Assembly: GCA_018806985.1 (NCBI GenBank)
Contig: JADANN010000456.1
Span: forward strand, 1,054,001 to 1,118,000
Direction of reading: 5' to 3'
Origin: Angiostrongylus vasorum
Lineage: Eukaryota > Nematoda > Chromadorea > Rhabditida > Metastrongylidae
Length of the DNA: 64,000 nucleotides
Within the stretch, counting starts at the first letter, position 1. Every line of letters starts with the position of its first letter. This document shows, one piece after another, positions 63,160-64,000 of this stretch. The notes beneath the pieces were generated by a model that saw only the letters and a program-made list of their open reading frames with translations, had not been told where the DNA came from and ran no database searches. Made by a program: the position numbers and the translations under genes.

Positions 63160-64000
63160 TGTACAGTCAGTGATTCTACTTGCCTATGATTTTTTTCCAT
63201 CTACTTTTTTTAATAAGAGAAGTTTTCATTAGTTACCAGAGCTAGATCTTTTTTTTCCATTGCTAGAAAATGAACTATCACAGCTGCTCCGTTCTGTCTT
63301 TGGCCTCTTTTGAACCACGTTTCTTTCTAATGCATGGATAAAACGAAACAAAAAAAGACGATTCTTCAGCACCGTGTAACAAGAGAATACTGTTGGTTTT
63401 GCGGATAACCTAATAAGAGGCTGAAGTCAAATGTTTGTGTTTCCACTGCTTTCATGACCTCCAAAGGTATTTAAATAACTTAGCTGTGTAAAGGAATACT
63501 TCCTTCGAAAAAAGGCAAACTCATAAAACCAGACATCCTCCTACTCCGTACTTTTTCAACACAATTCAATAATATTTCATAGTAGAACAACATAAAGTTT
63601 AAGTGTAAATTAACTAAACGTTGCTGATAAATGGAAAGAAATCAACCAATAACTAGGCTGCTGCTAGATACCTGTTCCTACCGGAAAGGGAAAAAAAAGC
63701 GAGATGAAAGCTGACGAACAATTTTCAGTAAAGCAACTAGGTTTAAATTAGCTGTTAGTATCAGCACGGCTCTTATACTACTTTCGAGAAAATTCGCGAA
63801 CGATGAATTCACTCCGAATTAGAGATATTGAACGCTGACGCGACACAACAACTCCAAGACGGACGAGACTGCTGTTGGTTTATAGTGGAGACTGATTTGT
63901 TATTCGTGGCAACCGAATTCTTGTGATTCATAAGGTCACAAACGATCCAATTAGTCAATTTCCTAAGAAAACACATGCAGAGGCTTCTATTCTGTACGGA
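63160..64000. other. No supported gene
   Basis: No further exon in phase 1 could be placed. The stretch near 63,870 (tagtggagactgattt) resembles intron sequence flanking the duplicated exons, so a further decayed unit is possible. Confidence 0.35.

Overview
This is nematode nuclear DNA, most likely from a strongylid (clade V, hookworm-like) worm. The evidence is the short exons with TTTTCAG-type acceptors and GTAAGT/GTGAGT donors, a secreted Kunitz-type protein exon, abundant RTE and Penelope-like retroelements, and very many tRNA-headed SINE-like repeats. No bacterial or organellar signature is visible. The genus is inference.

The dominant gene lies on the minus strand: a type I (cytosolic, AnsA/ASPG-like) L-asparaginase with C-terminal ankyrin repeats. 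I could place 17 consecutive coding exons from 40,169 down to 19,829. Every splice phase agrees and the summed length is divisible by three: 728 codons of protein with the first exon at 40,596-40,644. Upstream, several alternative first exons (40.6 kb, 40.95 kb, and 46.8-48.0 kb) all end in phase 1, as exon 40,057-40,169 requires. Three more phase 1-1 exons at 62.07-63.07 kb, two of them a tandem 69-nt duplication, could be remote 5' exons of the same gene or belong to another gene. All the larger introns carry transposons. The last intron holds an essentially full-length RTE retrotransposon (20,060-23,492, 9-bp target-site duplication), and its 3' tail appears to supply the splice acceptor of the terminal exon.

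Layout: 0-7 kb is repeats and a decayed Penelope-like element (PLE). 8-15 kb has a duplicated donor-bearing segment, a small complete minus-strand gene (10.0-10.2 kb), a candidate secreted-peptide exon, a Kunitz exon (12.55-12.98 kb) and two weak candidate exons. 15-19 kb is PLE and RTE wreckage with an inverted-dimer SINE. 19.8-48 kb is the asparaginase gene. 48-62 kb is mostly repeats, including a short PLE with 240-bp inverted arms that carry hammerhead-ribozyme-like cores (55.2-56.8 kb) and a second RTE copy (59.5-60.8 kb). 62-63.1 kb has the tandemly duplicated exons.

Four SINE-like families (called A, B, C and D here) account for much of the rest. A, B and C have recognisable tRNA-type A and B boxes. 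C and D share a 3' end with the 59.5-kb RTE copy, which suggests they are mobilised by RTE machinery. No CRISPR array, rRNA gene or free-standing tRNA gene was seen.
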